Shown here: in pieces, positions 16,364 through 24,879 of the stretch | Position numbering within the stretch: position 1 is the first letter of the stretch | How the letters are laid out: each line of letters opens with the position of its first letter | From: Pseudobutyrivibrio ruminis | GTDB taxonomy: Bacteria > Bacillota > Clostridia > Lachnospirales > Lachnospiraceae | DNA: 64,000 nucleotides | Assembly (NCBI RefSeq): GCF_015057245.1 | Contig: NZ_SVET01000014.1 | Span: 1 to 64,000 of the forward strand | Direction of reading: 5' to 3' | The notes under the pieces: generated by a model | Told to the model about the DNA's origin: nothing | The model's database searches: none | Seen by the model: only the letters and a program-made list of their open reading frames with translations | Made by a program: the position numbers and the translations under genes

Positions 16364-17557
16364 TTAGAAAAATAATTCTTCCAAAACTACAGCTAATCCT
16401 TCTGTATGATTGATTCCTTCTGATAATTCTGATTTTACGAAGAAATCATCGGTTATTCTATCATCAAACTGTTTGTAGGCTTCGATGAAGCTATCATATA
16501 CGCCCGGTATATCGAACATATAACCAATGAGAACCACTCTGTCAGGGTCGATCAAGCTGATTGCGTTGCGAACATTGTGAGCAAGACGGTGTATCTTTTC
16601 GTCTAAAATTTCTTTAAGTGGTAAGTCACCAAGACCACTCCACTCCTTTATGTTCATAGGTGTCATCTGATTGCCTTTTGCAATCCATTCCTGAAGACAA
16701 GGCATAGTCTTATCTGATGCTTTGATATCGTTGATAATTGCATGCGTTGAAATGTAGGCTTCCAAACAACCTTTTCTTCCGCAATTGCAAACTCTGTCTT
16801 CACCAGAGGTCATGTGACCAATTTCTGCCGCCATACCATTAGCACCTTGGTAAATGTGTTGATCAACGATTATAGCTGAACCAACACCTGGCCCCCACTT
16901 CAAAAGAAGCAGATTACCTTCTTCTTTTCCTCTTCCAAAGTAAATTTCACTTTGAGCATAAGCTTTTAAGTTATTCTCAACGATAATTGGAAAACTCAGC
17001 TCATCTTTAACAATATCTGCAATCCTAACTTCGTCTGTCCAGATATTGTAGGTATTCAGGGAAATTCCACGTGCTCTATCTACTTTTCCTGGAACTGTTA
17101 CTGCCACGCCAAGAATTGTATCCTTGAGGATGTCATTCTCCCAAAGGATTCTTTTGCACTCGGAAGTGATTTGTTTAAGAAATACTTCTGGCATTGTTTT
17201 TTTATCTGTAGGCATTGAATAGCTACATGTTACATTGCCTCTTAAATCTGTAACCGAGATATATGTTTCATCAGCCTCAATAGCAATGCAGAGAACTTTT
17301 TTATAGTCATGGTTAATATCCACAAGAATTTTCTTGCGGCCCGCACGTTTTTCTTCTTCTGCCTCCCCTAATTCTACAATAACACCTTCTTCCAAAAGCT
17401 CAGTGGTTATCAATGTAACAGAGGCGGCTGTTAACCCAACCGCCTCAGATATATCTTTTCTGGACATTGCTCCATTGTTATTGAGTAATCGGAGAATTGA
17501 AGAACGGTTATTTATTTTTACGTTTTCTAAATTGATTCCCTGATATTTCATACTCAT
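16364..17557 (-). CDS. ROK-family transcriptional repressor of the sulfosugar locus
   Basis: A 397-residue regulator: N-terminal winged helix-turn-helix (about 15-70, NNRSSILRLLNNNGAMSRKDISEAVGLTAASV split over two helices) and a C-terminal ROK sugar-sensing domain. The ROK zinc motif is present (EIGH followed by CNCGRKGCLEAY near 265), but the catalytic NDA of ROK kinases is replaced by ENN (near 195), so it is a sensor rather than a kinase. It is the last gene of operon A and begins 17 bases after the isomerase stop. The start may be ATG 17557 or 17551; the ribosome binding site is weak. A natural candidate to bind the shared TTAATTAA-N5-TTAAYTAA operators at 26643 and 31781. Confidence 0.85.
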   Translation of the reverse strand: MSMKYQGINLENVKINNRSSILRLLNNNGAMSRKDISEAVGLTAASVTLITTELLEEGVIVELGEAEEEKRAGRKKILVDINHDYKKVLCIAIEADETYISVTDLRGNVTCSYSMPTDKKTMPEVFLKQITSECKRILWENDILKDTILGVAVTVPGKVDRARGISLNTYNIWTDEVRIADIVKDELSFPIIVENNLKAYAQSEIYFGRGKEEGNLLLLKWGPGVGSAIIVDQHIYQGANGMAAEIGHMTSGEDRVCNCGRKGCLEAYISTHAIINDIKASDKTMPCLQEWIAKGNQMTPMNIKEWSGLGDLPLKEILDEKIHRLAHNVRNAISLIDPDRVVLIGYMFDIPGVYDSFIEAYKQFDDRITDDFFVKSELSEGINHTEGLAVVLEELFF

Positions 17558-17574
17558 TATTCTACACCATTTGC

Positions 17575-18915
17575 TTAGAAGCGTACAACTTCAATATCTA
17601 GCATGTTTCCAAGTATTTCTAACTCTTCGGATACGTTTTTATAGATTACAACATAGTGTGGCTCCCAGCCATGCTTAATCGTTTCCTTTACAATCTTTTC
17701 AGCTGACTCATTTGTCTTCACTACAATAGATGCTCCATTGAACTGCTTTGGTTTATCCATTACTTCACCATCTGCAATAAAGAAGCGGAACTTACCTTCA
17801 GCCGTACGTCCTACTCTGAAAATTGTTGCTTCATCAGAAGACTTACAACCAAAGTCCATAACAGGACCTATCTTTCTATTTGGGTGAACTCCGACAGTTG
17901 CACCTGTATCACATCTTGCCAAATTGCAAGCCGCCATTCCACAATGCCAAAATGTTATTGAGCTCTCCTCTTCATCCATGGATACTGGATCTCCAAAGAA
18001 TGTGGATTCTCCAGTAAATGCAGTTCCAATAAACATTGAAAGAGCGCCATATACATCAGCCTCGCAGCTTGCCGGAACGTTGATAGCATTAAGTAAAGAA
18101 AGTACCATACATACTGGTGTGCCAAATTCTGTAAAAAAATCTGGCCAGCATCTGCTGGAGATTGCACCAATATGATTTTCTTCTACGTATGTTTTATATG
18201 CTTTATAAAGACGTGCAAAATCTTTGATATTTTGCTCAGGCATGTTTGAAAGACCAACTACCTGTCGCTTAGCATCCTCAAGGTACTCCGCACACTCTTC
18301 ATCAGTGTATTCTTTTGCCTTGTTAATAAGTTCTCTTGCCTCAATCGCCTCAAGAGTAACTCCAAATTTGCTCATAAGCTCTGCATCAAGAGCTCTACCA
18401 AAGCCAAATCCCTGAGGAGTATGACCAATAGCAGACATCTTTAAACCTGTGAGTTCTACTTTGACTTTTGCTGCTGCAATTGTTGCTGCAAGAGCCAGCT
18501 TAACCTTTTCCTCTGAAGGCGCACCAAAGACATGTTCAAACTTTCCTTCACCTCTAAATGCGCAAATAGCATTAGCTGCAGAGTATGCTCCTGTAAGTGA
18601 GTTGCTACGAAGTCTAGTGCCATCAATAACTGGCTCTCTGAGTGTCCATAAAAGGATTGGGCAATCAAAGCGTCTTAATACTTCACTTGCATATGCAGCA
18701 TTTGCAAAAGTAATGTTTTGCAAGATGACTAAATCAGGATTCTTGTCCGAGATGAAATCTGCCACTGAATCTACAGTAAGCAAGATATCATCTGGCACAA
18801 TAATATCCTTATCGATTGATTTTAGTAACTCAATAGAATTGTTAAACTGTTCGTGAGCAGTTACCATCTCGTATGTACCTACGCCGATTGGTACATAAAT
18901 AACCTGAAATTTCAT
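17575..18915 (-). CDS. L-fucose/L-arabinose-isomerase-like protein, candidate sulfoquinovose isomerase
   Basis: A 446-residue member of the fucose isomerase-like superfamily. Seen: NGTD-less N-terminal Rossmann-type half, LTGAYSAANAICAFRG near 107-122, and in the C-terminal half the metal-site pattern CEADVYGAL (Glu285), FGDPV (Asp309) and FWHCG (His324). Such enzymes interconvert aldoses and ketoses. Because all neighbours fit sulfoquinovose breakdown and no other classical isomerase is present, the likely reaction is sulfoquinovose to 6-deoxy-6-sulfofructose. That step is inference from context; in published transaldolase-type SQ clusters the isomerase is a fucose-isomerase-type protein as far as I recall. 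Not a canonical fucose isomerase: it is shorter (446 against about 590). Confidence 0.72.
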   Translation of the reverse strand: MKFQVIYVPIGVGTYEMVTAHEQFNNSIELLKSIDKDIIVPDDILLTVDSVADFISDKNPDLVILQNITFANAAYASEVLRRFDCPILLWTLREPVIDGTRLRSNSLTGAYSAANAICAFRGEGKFEHVFGAPSEEKVKLALAATIAAAKVKVELTGLKMSAIGHTPQGFGFGRALDAELMSKFGVTLEAIEARELINKAKEYTDEECAEYLEDAKRQVVGLSNMPEQNIKDFARLYKAYKTYVEENHIGAISSRCWPDFFTEFGTPVCMVLSLLNAINVPASCEADVYGALSMFIGTAFTGESTFFGDPVSMDEEESSITFWHCGMAACNLARCDTGATVGVHPNRKIGPVMDFGCKSSDEATIFRVGRTAEGKFRFFIADGEVMDKPKQFNGASIVVKTNESAEKIVKETIKHGWEPHYVVIYKNVSEELEILGNMLDIEVVRF

Positions 18916-18945
18916 TTATTATGCCTCGTTTCTTTCATTAATTTA

Positions 18946-20499
18946 TTAAGCTGACTTCTCCATCTTTGCATGCTCAGCTTCCATCTCAGCAATGTTTGCT
19001 GCGTTTAATGCCTCAATCTTCTTATTCATCTTCATAAGAGAAATTACAAGAAGAACTGTAAGCACTAAGATTACAAGTGAGATTGGACGTCTAAGGAAGA
19101 TTGTGTAATCTCTGTCGTAAGCCATTGAAGCTGTTACGAAGTTTTTCTCCATAATATCTTCCAAAATCATACCAAGCATAAGTGGTGTATTATCAATATC
19201 AAGGATTGTCAAGATGTAGCTGAAGATAAGAACAGCTGCGCAGATGACTAATTCCTTGGTATTGCCTGTTGCTGCAAAAGAACCAGCAAAACAGAACATG
19301 ATAATAAGTGGAGCAAGATATGTGTAACGTACCTGTACAATCTTTGCAACGGTACGAGTCATTCCAAGACCAATTGGGAAAAGCAAAATGTTTGCAATTA
19401 AGCATCCAAGGATAATTGTGTAAGCCATGATGCCCTGCTTTGTAAACATTGTAGGACCAGGAGTGATTCCGTGAAGGACAAAAGCTCCAAGTAGAAGAGC
19501 TGTTACACCATCACCAGGAATACCAAGTGTCAAAAGTGGAATCATTGCTGAACCAACAACTGCGTTGTTAGAAGATTCAGCAGCTGCAATTCCTTCAAGT
19601 GAGCCCTTACCGAATTCCTCAGGATGCTTAGATGTACGTCTAGCTTCTGAGTAGCATAAGAACTGTGCAACACCGCCGCCTACACCTGGCATAGCGCCAA
19701 GGATTGAAGCAACTGCTGATGAACGAAGGATTGCTGGGATAATACCTCTTCTCTCTTTTCTTGTAAGTCCTTCCTTGTCGATTTTGTTTGCATCGTCAAG
19801 TTTTCCGTCTGAAAGTTTGAAATCACGAAGCTTCTGAACTACCTGAGTAAGTGCAATAAGTGCGATCATAGCTGGAAGCAAATCGATTCCGTATTTAAGT
19901 GTGCTTGTTCCGAATGAATATCTAGTAACACCTGTTACAGCATCCATACCCATACAAGCCATGAAAAGTCCAAGCATACCAGAAATAATACTCTTTGGAA
20001 GTGAATTTCCAGATACACCTGCGATAAGTGAAATACCAAGAATACCCATTGAGAAATACTCAACTGAAGTAAATCCTGCTACAAGCTTTGTGATAAGTGA
20101 AGCACAAAGTAAAAGTAAAATTGCTGAAAACAAGCCACCACAAACAGAAGCAAAAAGTGATGTATCTAAGGCCTTCTTAACCTTACCCTTCTTAGCTAAT
20201 GGATAACCATCAAAGGTGGTAGCAATAGCTGAGTTGGTACCAGGTGTGTTAAGTGTGATGGCACTGATAGAACCGCCGTACATTCCGCCTACATATACGG
20301 CCAAAAGTAAGATAATTGCTGTTGCTGGGTCATCAATTGTGTACGTAATAGGTAACATAAGGATGATTCCAAGCATAACTGAAAGTCCTGGTATACATCC
20401 TACTATCATTCCAATTACAAGACCAATCAGGATCATGAGCAGGTTATTAAAGGTAAAAACCTGAACCATTGCCTGTGCAATCATTTGAAAGTCTCCCAT
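18946..20499 (-). CDS. Tripartite tricarboxylate-type transporter, large membrane subunit (TctA family)
   Basis: A 517-residue membrane protein with roughly ten to twelve hydrophobic helices. TctA hallmarks are clear: GLVIGMIVGCIPGLSVMLGIILMLPITY near the N terminus, VGGMYGGSISAITLNTPGT near 90, and the second repeat AMPGVGGGVAQFLCYSEA with LTLGIPGDGVTALLLGAF. Together with TctB and the TctC binding lipoprotein upstream it forms a secondary importer, usually of carboxylates; here the substrate is probably an organosulfonate or SQ glycoside (inference). The C terminus carries a charged tail. Ribosome binding site AGAGAGGTG. Confidence 0.9.
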   Translation of the reverse strand: MGDFQMIAQAMVQVFTFNNLLMILIGLVIGMIVGCIPGLSVMLGIILMLPITYTIDDPATAIILLLAVYVGGMYGGSISAITLNTPGTNSAIATTFDGYPLAKKGKVKKALDTSLFASVCGGLFSAILLLLCASLITKLVAGFTSVEYFSMGILGISLIAGVSGNSLPKSIISGMLGLFMACMGMDAVTGVTRYSFGTSTLKYGIDLLPAMIALIALTQVVQKLRDFKLSDGKLDDANKIDKEGLTRKERRGIIPAILRSSAVASILGAMPGVGGGVAQFLCYSEARRTSKHPEEFGKGSLEGIAAAESSNNAVVGSAMIPLLTLGIPGDGVTALLLGAFVLHGITPGPTMFTKQGIMAYTIILGCLIANILLFPIGLGMTRTVAKIVQVRYTYLAPLIIMFCFAGSFAATGNTKELVICAAVLIFSYILTILDIDNTPLMLGMILEDIMEKNFVTASMAYDRDYTIFLRRPISLVILVLTVLLVISLMKMNKKIEALNAANIAEMEAEHAKMEKSA

Positions 20500-20513
20500 A
20501 GTAAAACACCTCT

Positions 20514-20975
20514 CTAGAATAATAGACCTGCTGGCAACGATACCGTAAATACGTATTTAAATAAGAAGTAAATTCCTACAGCTGCCGCAATTGTAAAAAT
20601 ATAAATAAATGGTTTTCTTTCTCCGCAGTAGAAAAGAATAACGATAAATGTGATTGCTGATGCTGGAATAAATCCAACTAAAAGCATAAGTGCAACATAT
20701 AAACAAAGTATTGCAATAAGTAAAATTGCTGGTTTTTCTTTATTCCAGTCGAACTCTACAATTCTCTCTTTTTTAAATACAAGACTTTGAATAATGAGTA
20801 CAACTGAGAAAAATAACATAAGTACCAAGCACATGCCTGGGATGATTCTAGGGCTTGGTGCACCTGAATCGTATGCTGGAACTCTTACCTGGTATGGCAT
20901 GATTAAAAGAAGAATCAAACTAAGTGCCCCCATGATTATTCCAGACCAAAGATTTGTTTTTATTTTAATTTTCAT
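20514..20975 (-). CDS. Tripartite tricarboxylate-type transporter, small membrane subunit (TctB family)
   Basis: A 153-residue protein with four hydrophobic segments (about 10-27, 45-65, 83-105 and 110-148) and the family pattern SPRIIPGMCLVLMLFFS in the second. It begins after a 12-bp stem-loop following tctC and ends 14 bases before tctA. Function as the small subunit of the transporter is by family and context. Confidence 0.87.
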   Translation of the reverse strand: MKIKIKTNLWSGIIMGALSLILLLIMPYQVRVPAYDSGAPSPRIIPGMCLVLMLFFSVVLIIQSLVFKKERIVEFDWNKEKPAILLIAILCLYVALMLLVGFIPASAITFIVILFYCGERKPFIYIFTIAAAVGIYFLFKYVFTVSLPAGLLF

Positions 20976-20995
20976 GTCTCAACCTCTTTAATATA

Positions 20996-21025
20996 AGAGT
21001 GGAACCTAGTCCAAGGCTCCACTCT
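20996..21025 (-). other. Intercistronic stem-loop between tctC-like and tctB-like genes
   Basis: A 12-bp stem, AGAGTGGAACCT (20996-21007) with AGGCTCCACTCT (21014-21025), one G-U on the RNA, 6-nt loop, no T-tract. Likely stabilises the upstream binding-protein mRNA rather than terminating. Confidence 0.7.
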
Positions 21026-21042
21026 AAAAACAAAATCATTTA

Positions 21043-22116
21043 TTACTTAAGATTATCGTATGCCTTGAGCGCCTTCTCGCAAGCTTCGTCCATAAATGCC
21101 TGTGCATCATCACCATATAACTGGAAGTTATTAAGCATTACTGATTCAATCCATCCATAATAATCCTCTGACTCCCATACTTGCTTCATGATTTCAGTCA
21201 TGTCGTTGTAGAATTCATCATCACATCCCTCATGACAAGCAAGTGTTCCACCTGCTGGAAGAATGCAACTAGAAAAATCGATAGAAGCATCAAGTTCTGG
21301 AGCCTTTGCATCACCTACAACAGTAGGAACTGTGATTGCTCCATCAGGAGTAGTAAATCCCTCAAATGCTGTATCAGAGAATGCAAGAATTGGAATAAGT
21401 GTACCAGCTTCAACCTCATCCTGAGCTGCCTGTGTTGTACCTACAAATACATCAACTTCACCATTTACAAGGCCCTGCTTCTGCTCAGCACCTCCATCAT
21501 AGCCAGAAACTACTGTTACTTTTCCACCTTCTAATGCAATGAGTGAACCAAGTTCCAAGTGGCAATCTGAAAGTGGATTTCCACCCGACATCTTAATTCC
21601 TTCAGACTTTGCCTTTGCAAGGATAGACTCTAATGACTGATCTGGTGTTGTGTAAAGAATCCAAGTTCTATCATCAACAGTGCCAACAGGCTTCATTGCT
21701 GTTCTGTCGAAATCAACCTCTTCTGTACCATAGGTTTTTCCTAAATCATGTCTGTAGCAAAGACCATATCCAAATACCAATAAATCCTTTGTATTTGCAT
21801 CTTCATCCGCAAAGAATGTTGCTGCTGCGAATCCATCTCCACCCGTCATGTTTTCAACTACGAAATTGTAATCACTCTGAATTGAGTTTGCTGTTTTAGC
21901 ATATGTACGAGCTACTAAGTCTGCTGTACCACCCGCACCATAGCCACAAATAATCTTTACTGTTTCACCGCCGTTTGAAACTTCTTCCTCTGATGATTCC
22001 TCCTGTGTTTCTGCAGAATCAGTAGATGCTGTTGCACCTGTAGCTCCTCCGCAGCCTACAAATAAAGCTGCTGACATAGCTGTTGCCATTACTAAACTTA
22101 ATAACCTTTTCTTCAT
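21043..22116 (-). CDS. Tripartite transporter substrate-binding lipoprotein (TctC-like)
   Basis: A 357-residue exported lipoprotein. Signal peptide KKRLLSLVMATAMSAALFVGC with a lipobox ending at Cys22, then a Ser/Thr/Glu-rich linker to about 48 and a periplasmic-binding fold starting VKIICGYGAGGTADLVART, the usual TctC/Bug beginning. It captures the ligand outside the cell and feeds the TctA/TctB pair. Strong ribosome binding site (GGAGGAAAAGT). It is flanked on both sides by stem-loops without T-tracts (22148-22184 and 20996-21025), a pattern that favours high mRNA levels of binding proteins. Confidence 0.88.
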   Translation of the reverse strand: MKKRLLSLVMATAMSAALFVGCGGATGATASTDSAETQEESSEEEVSNGGETVKIICGYGAGGTADLVARTYAKTANSIQSDYNFVVENMTGGDGFAAATFFADEDANTKDLLVFGYGLCYRHDLGKTYGTEEVDFDRTAMKPVGTVDDRTWILYTTPDQSLESILAKAKSEGIKMSGGNPLSDCHLELGSLIALEGGKVTVVSGYDGGAEQKQGLVNGEVDVFVGTTQAAQDEVEAGTLIPILAFSDTAFEGFTTPDGAITVPTVVGDAKAPELDASIDFSSCILPAGGTLACHEGCDDEFYNDMTEIMKQVWESEDYYGWIESVMLNNFQLYGDDAQAFMDEACEKALKAYDNLK

Positions 22117-22147
22117 TACTTTTCCTCCATATACATTATTATTATTT

Positions 22148-22184
22148 AAAACGAATCTTATTCCCCTTTCTCAAGATTCGTTTT
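22148..22184 (-). other. Intercistronic stem-loop before the tctC-like gene
   Basis: Perfect 12-bp inverted repeat AAAACGAATCTT (22148-22159) with AAGATTCGTTTT (22173-22184), 13-nt loop; the RNA is followed by AAATAATAATAATG rather than a T-run. Confidence 0.7.
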
Positions 22185-22188
22185 CCAA

Positions 22189-24198
22189 CTATACCCCATA
22201 GTTATATCTGATACTCTCAAAAAGCTCAGCATATTTTGAATTCTTTTTATAGAATACTGGCGTGTATCCAAGTTTCGCCTCAACTAAGCTTTCACCTTTT
22301 GAAAATTCTTTTCCCGTCCATAGATGAATAAATCCATCATCTGGAAGGAATACCTTTCTGTCGCTGACATTTGCTTCATAAACCGGAGCCACTAAAACAT
22401 CTTCCCCTAACAGATATTCAAATTGCTCTGTGAAGCATCTTGGATCAGTGTTATAATGCATGAAAATAGGCCTTTGAACTGGTGTCCCTTTGATTGAATT
22501 TTCCTTAACCAGCTCCTTTAAAAGTGGTGTAATTGCTACGTAAATTTCTGTCAATCGAGCTAGTTGATTCATGCAATCTTCATCATCATAAAACTGGAAG
22601 TTTGTATCTGGTCTATTGCCCTCGTGTGTTCTCATGACTGGTGTGAATGCTGCCATCTCTGCCCATCTTAGGAACACTTCCTTTGTTCTTAGGTTGTCAT
22701 ACAAGGATGTATATCCACCTATATCACTATGGTTAAGTCCGCAACCACTCATTCCAGATGAGAGCGCTGCACAGATTACTGTGCAAAGACCATCATGTCT
22801 TGTGAAATCTACTGACTGGTCTCCCGCCCAAAGGAGTGTGCAATACTTCTGTGAGCCAATTCCTCCTGCTCTCATAAAGTAAACTACTTCCCCAAGCTTG
22901 CCACTTTCTGATACGGCGTCGTAATTACACTTAGCCCAAAGTGCTGGCCAGTGATTGTGTTCAATCATTGCTGGCTTGCCGCTTGAAAGGATGATATCGT
23001 CTGTTGGAAGATACTCACCAAAGTCAGCCATCCAACCATCAATTCCTATATCAATTGAGTATTTCTTGATTACCTCATCCTTAAACCATTCATAAGCTTC
23101 TGGCTTAGTCAAGTCGATTACTCCGCAATCAAACTCACCGAAATCTACCAGATAAACTGAGCCATCCGACTTCTTTGCAAATACGTCTTTTTTCAGTCCT
23201 TCTTCAAAAAGCTTGCCATCCTTTACAAGATAAGGATTTATATATCCCAAATACTTAATTCCTTTTTCATGTAAGACTTTTATTTTATCAGGAAGATTTG
23301 GATACATTTCCTCGTGATAGTGCCAATCCCACTGCAGTCTTTTGCCAAAGCTTGTCACTCTTTTTCCACACCAGTCTTGACACCAAAGTCCAGCTACTTT
23401 AATTCCCTTTTCAATAGACTTATCTAGGATTCCAAAAGATCTTTCATTGCCGCCTTGTGCGCCAATTATTAAACCGTTATATACCCAATCAGGAAGTTCA
23501 GGTTGCCTACCAAAGAATGCTGTTTCTTTCTCAAGCAAATCTACAAACGAATCTGCAGCTTCTATACGAATGTATTCTGGAACATCCCAGATTTGAAGCT
23601 CATTAAACTCATCATTCCTAAAATCAAAATCCGCATACGCGGTAGTTTGAACATGAACGTAAAACTTATCCGAAGATACGTAGGTAGGCTGTGGAAAGTT
23701 AGTGTTGTAATAATCTCCACCGCTCATTCCATCTACATCTCCCTTCCAAGTGATGTAAGTGGTCTTGTCTCTTCCTACGCCAGGTTCGCTTGTCCAAAGA
23801 GGAAAATGTCTTCCCTTTAAATCGAAATAAGACATCTGTTCACCACAACCATAAACATGTTCTTCCTTATATGATGACATTCGAATCCAGAATCTGTTAA
23901 CAGATGAGTCTAACTTATTAAAACTAAGAGTACATAAATCCCCCTCTAGTACTATGTTCAGTTTTAAATATTTACCAAACTCTGCCTCTAGACCTTCCGC
24001 TGTCTCTTTAATTAAAGTTGCAACAAGAGGTTTTCTTTCAATCAGATAATCACTGATTTTAAAATTACCTCTGTACATCAACACATCCTCTTGGCCTTTT
24101 CCTATGTAGATTAGTGGCTTATCTGCGTTGTAACTAAGAATCTCTCTTTCTCCATTCTTAAGAGAAAAAGAGTTACTTGTAATGTTTAGCTTCATCAA
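22189..24198 (-). CDS. sftG: Sulfoquinovosidase (GH31 alpha-glycosidase, YihQ type)
   Basis: A 669-residue GH31 enzyme predicted to release sulfoquinovose from sulfoquinovosyl glycerol or sulfolipid. The five sulfonate/sugar-binding residues known from E. coli YihQ (QQRWY: Gln262, Gln288, Arg301, Trp304, Tyr508) are all found at constant offset: Gln248 (IIGAQGG), Gln274 (WCQDW), Arg287 and Trp290 (FGKRLQW) and Tyr496 (SDIGGY). The nucleophile is Asp392 (WMADFGEY) and the acid/base Asp460 (WAGDQ). No signal peptide is visible, so the enzyme acts in the cytoplasm after import. Its start overlaps the DUF4867 stop by 4 bases (start ATG at 24198 or 24195). The symbol follows the published sft nomenclature. 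Confidence 0.92.
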   Translation of the reverse strand: MMKLNITSNSFSLKNGEREILSYNADKPLIYIGKGQEDVLMYRGNFKISDYLIERKPLVATLIKETAEGLEAEFGKYLKLNIVLEGDLCTLSFNKLDSSVNRFWIRMSSYKEEHVYGCGEQMSYFDLKGRHFPLWTSEPGVGRDKTTYITWKGDVDGMSGGDYYNTNFPQPTYVSSDKFYVHVQTTAYADFDFRNDEFNELQIWDVPEYIRIEAADSFVDLLEKETAFFGRQPELPDWVYNGLIIGAQGGNERSFGILDKSIEKGIKVAGLWCQDWCGKRVTSFGKRLQWDWHYHEEMYPNLPDKIKVLHEKGIKYLGYINPYLVKDGKLFEEGLKKDVFAKKSDGSVYLVDFGEFDCGVIDLTKPEAYEWFKDEVIKKYSIDIGIDGWMADFGEYLPTDDIILSSGKPAMIEHNHWPALWAKCNYDAVSESGKLGEVVYFMRAGGIGSQKYCTLLWAGDQSVDFTRHDGLCTVICAALSSGMSGCGLNHSDIGGYTSLYDNLRTKEVFLRWAEMAAFTPVMRTHEGNRPDTNFQFYDDEDCMNQLARLTEIYVAITPLLKELVKENSIKGTPVQRPIFMHYNTDPRCFTEQFEYLLGEDVLVAPVYEANVSDRKVFLPDDGFIHLWTGKEFSKGESLVEAKLGYTPVFYKKNSKYAELFESIRYNYGV

Positions 24199-24863
24199 TA
24201 TTTTAACTCCTTGTTCTCTCCAATAAGTCCTGGGAAAGCACCCTGCTTGATAAGTGGCTCACGCTCTGGATGTGCGATTACCCATTTATTCTTCTGAAGT
24301 AGCAGTTTGTTTTCTCCTTCACGATTTGCAGGTATAGACTCTAGAGGTGTATTGGTACCTCGTGGAAGAATAACAATTCCTCTAAAGCCTTCGTCAGAAA
24401 TCCTGCAAGGAGAAAGGTGAAGTGTTGTTTGGAACATTTCTATTGCTGTGCCTTTAGGTACAAAAAAGACTCTTGCGTCTTCTACTTTGTATGTACCATC
24501 TTCAGCAATAAGCCATGTATGGCCAAGCACTAACATAAAATCTGTAACAGCCACATTTATCTCGCTGCCCTTGTGATATTCAAAGCCATTATATGTGCTG
24601 TTTCTTCCATTACAATATCCCACCTGAATTGGCATACCCCCATAAATTTCATTTTGTATCGTATTTACGATATTTATGTTTTCCATTTCAGGTACTGATG
24701 CAACATATATATTTCCATTTTCAGGAATATCTGTATTCTTTTCCATATACGCAGTTAGTTCAGAGAAATCATAACCTTTTACAACATTTCCATAGGTCCT
24801 GAACTCATCATCAAACACAGAAAAGATTTTTACATCATTCACTTCATTTAGATGTGCTAACAT
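24195..24863 (-). CDS. DUF4867 cupin-like protein of sulfoquinovose clusters
   Basis: A 222-residue soluble protein that I match to DUF4867. The middle (about 85-175) has the spacing of a small beta-barrel of cupin type: a FEYHKGSEINVAVTDFMLVLG segment broken by TWLIAEDGTYKVEDARVFFVPKGTAIEMF and later TLHLSPCRI, with His and Glu residues that could bind a metal. Family members occur in Firmicute sulfoquinovose clusters (recalled as sftX, function not established). A mutarotase or isomerase role would fit the fold; this is only inference. Coupled by a 4-base overlap to the sulfoquinovosidase and 16 bases after the reductase gene. Confidence 0.78.
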   Translation of the reverse strand: MLAHLNEVNDVKIFSVFDDEFRTYGNVVKGYDFSELTAYMEKNTDIPENGNIYVASVPEMENINIVNTIQNEIYGGMPIQVGYCNGRNSTYNGFEYHKGSEINVAVTDFMLVLGHTWLIAEDGTYKVEDARVFFVPKGTAIEMFQTTLHLSPCRISDEGFRGIVILPRGTNTPLESIPANREGENKLLLQKNKWVIAHPEREPLIKQGAFPGLIGENKELKY

Positions 24864-24879
24864 AATTCCCCCAATTTAT

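Noticed and set aside
18449..18856. Plus-strand open frame (135 codons) opposite the isomerase-like gene, and similar frames opposite SLC13, TctA and tex
   Set aside because: All lie wholly inside conserved minus-strand genes and lack start signals; their composition follows from the opposite coding strand.
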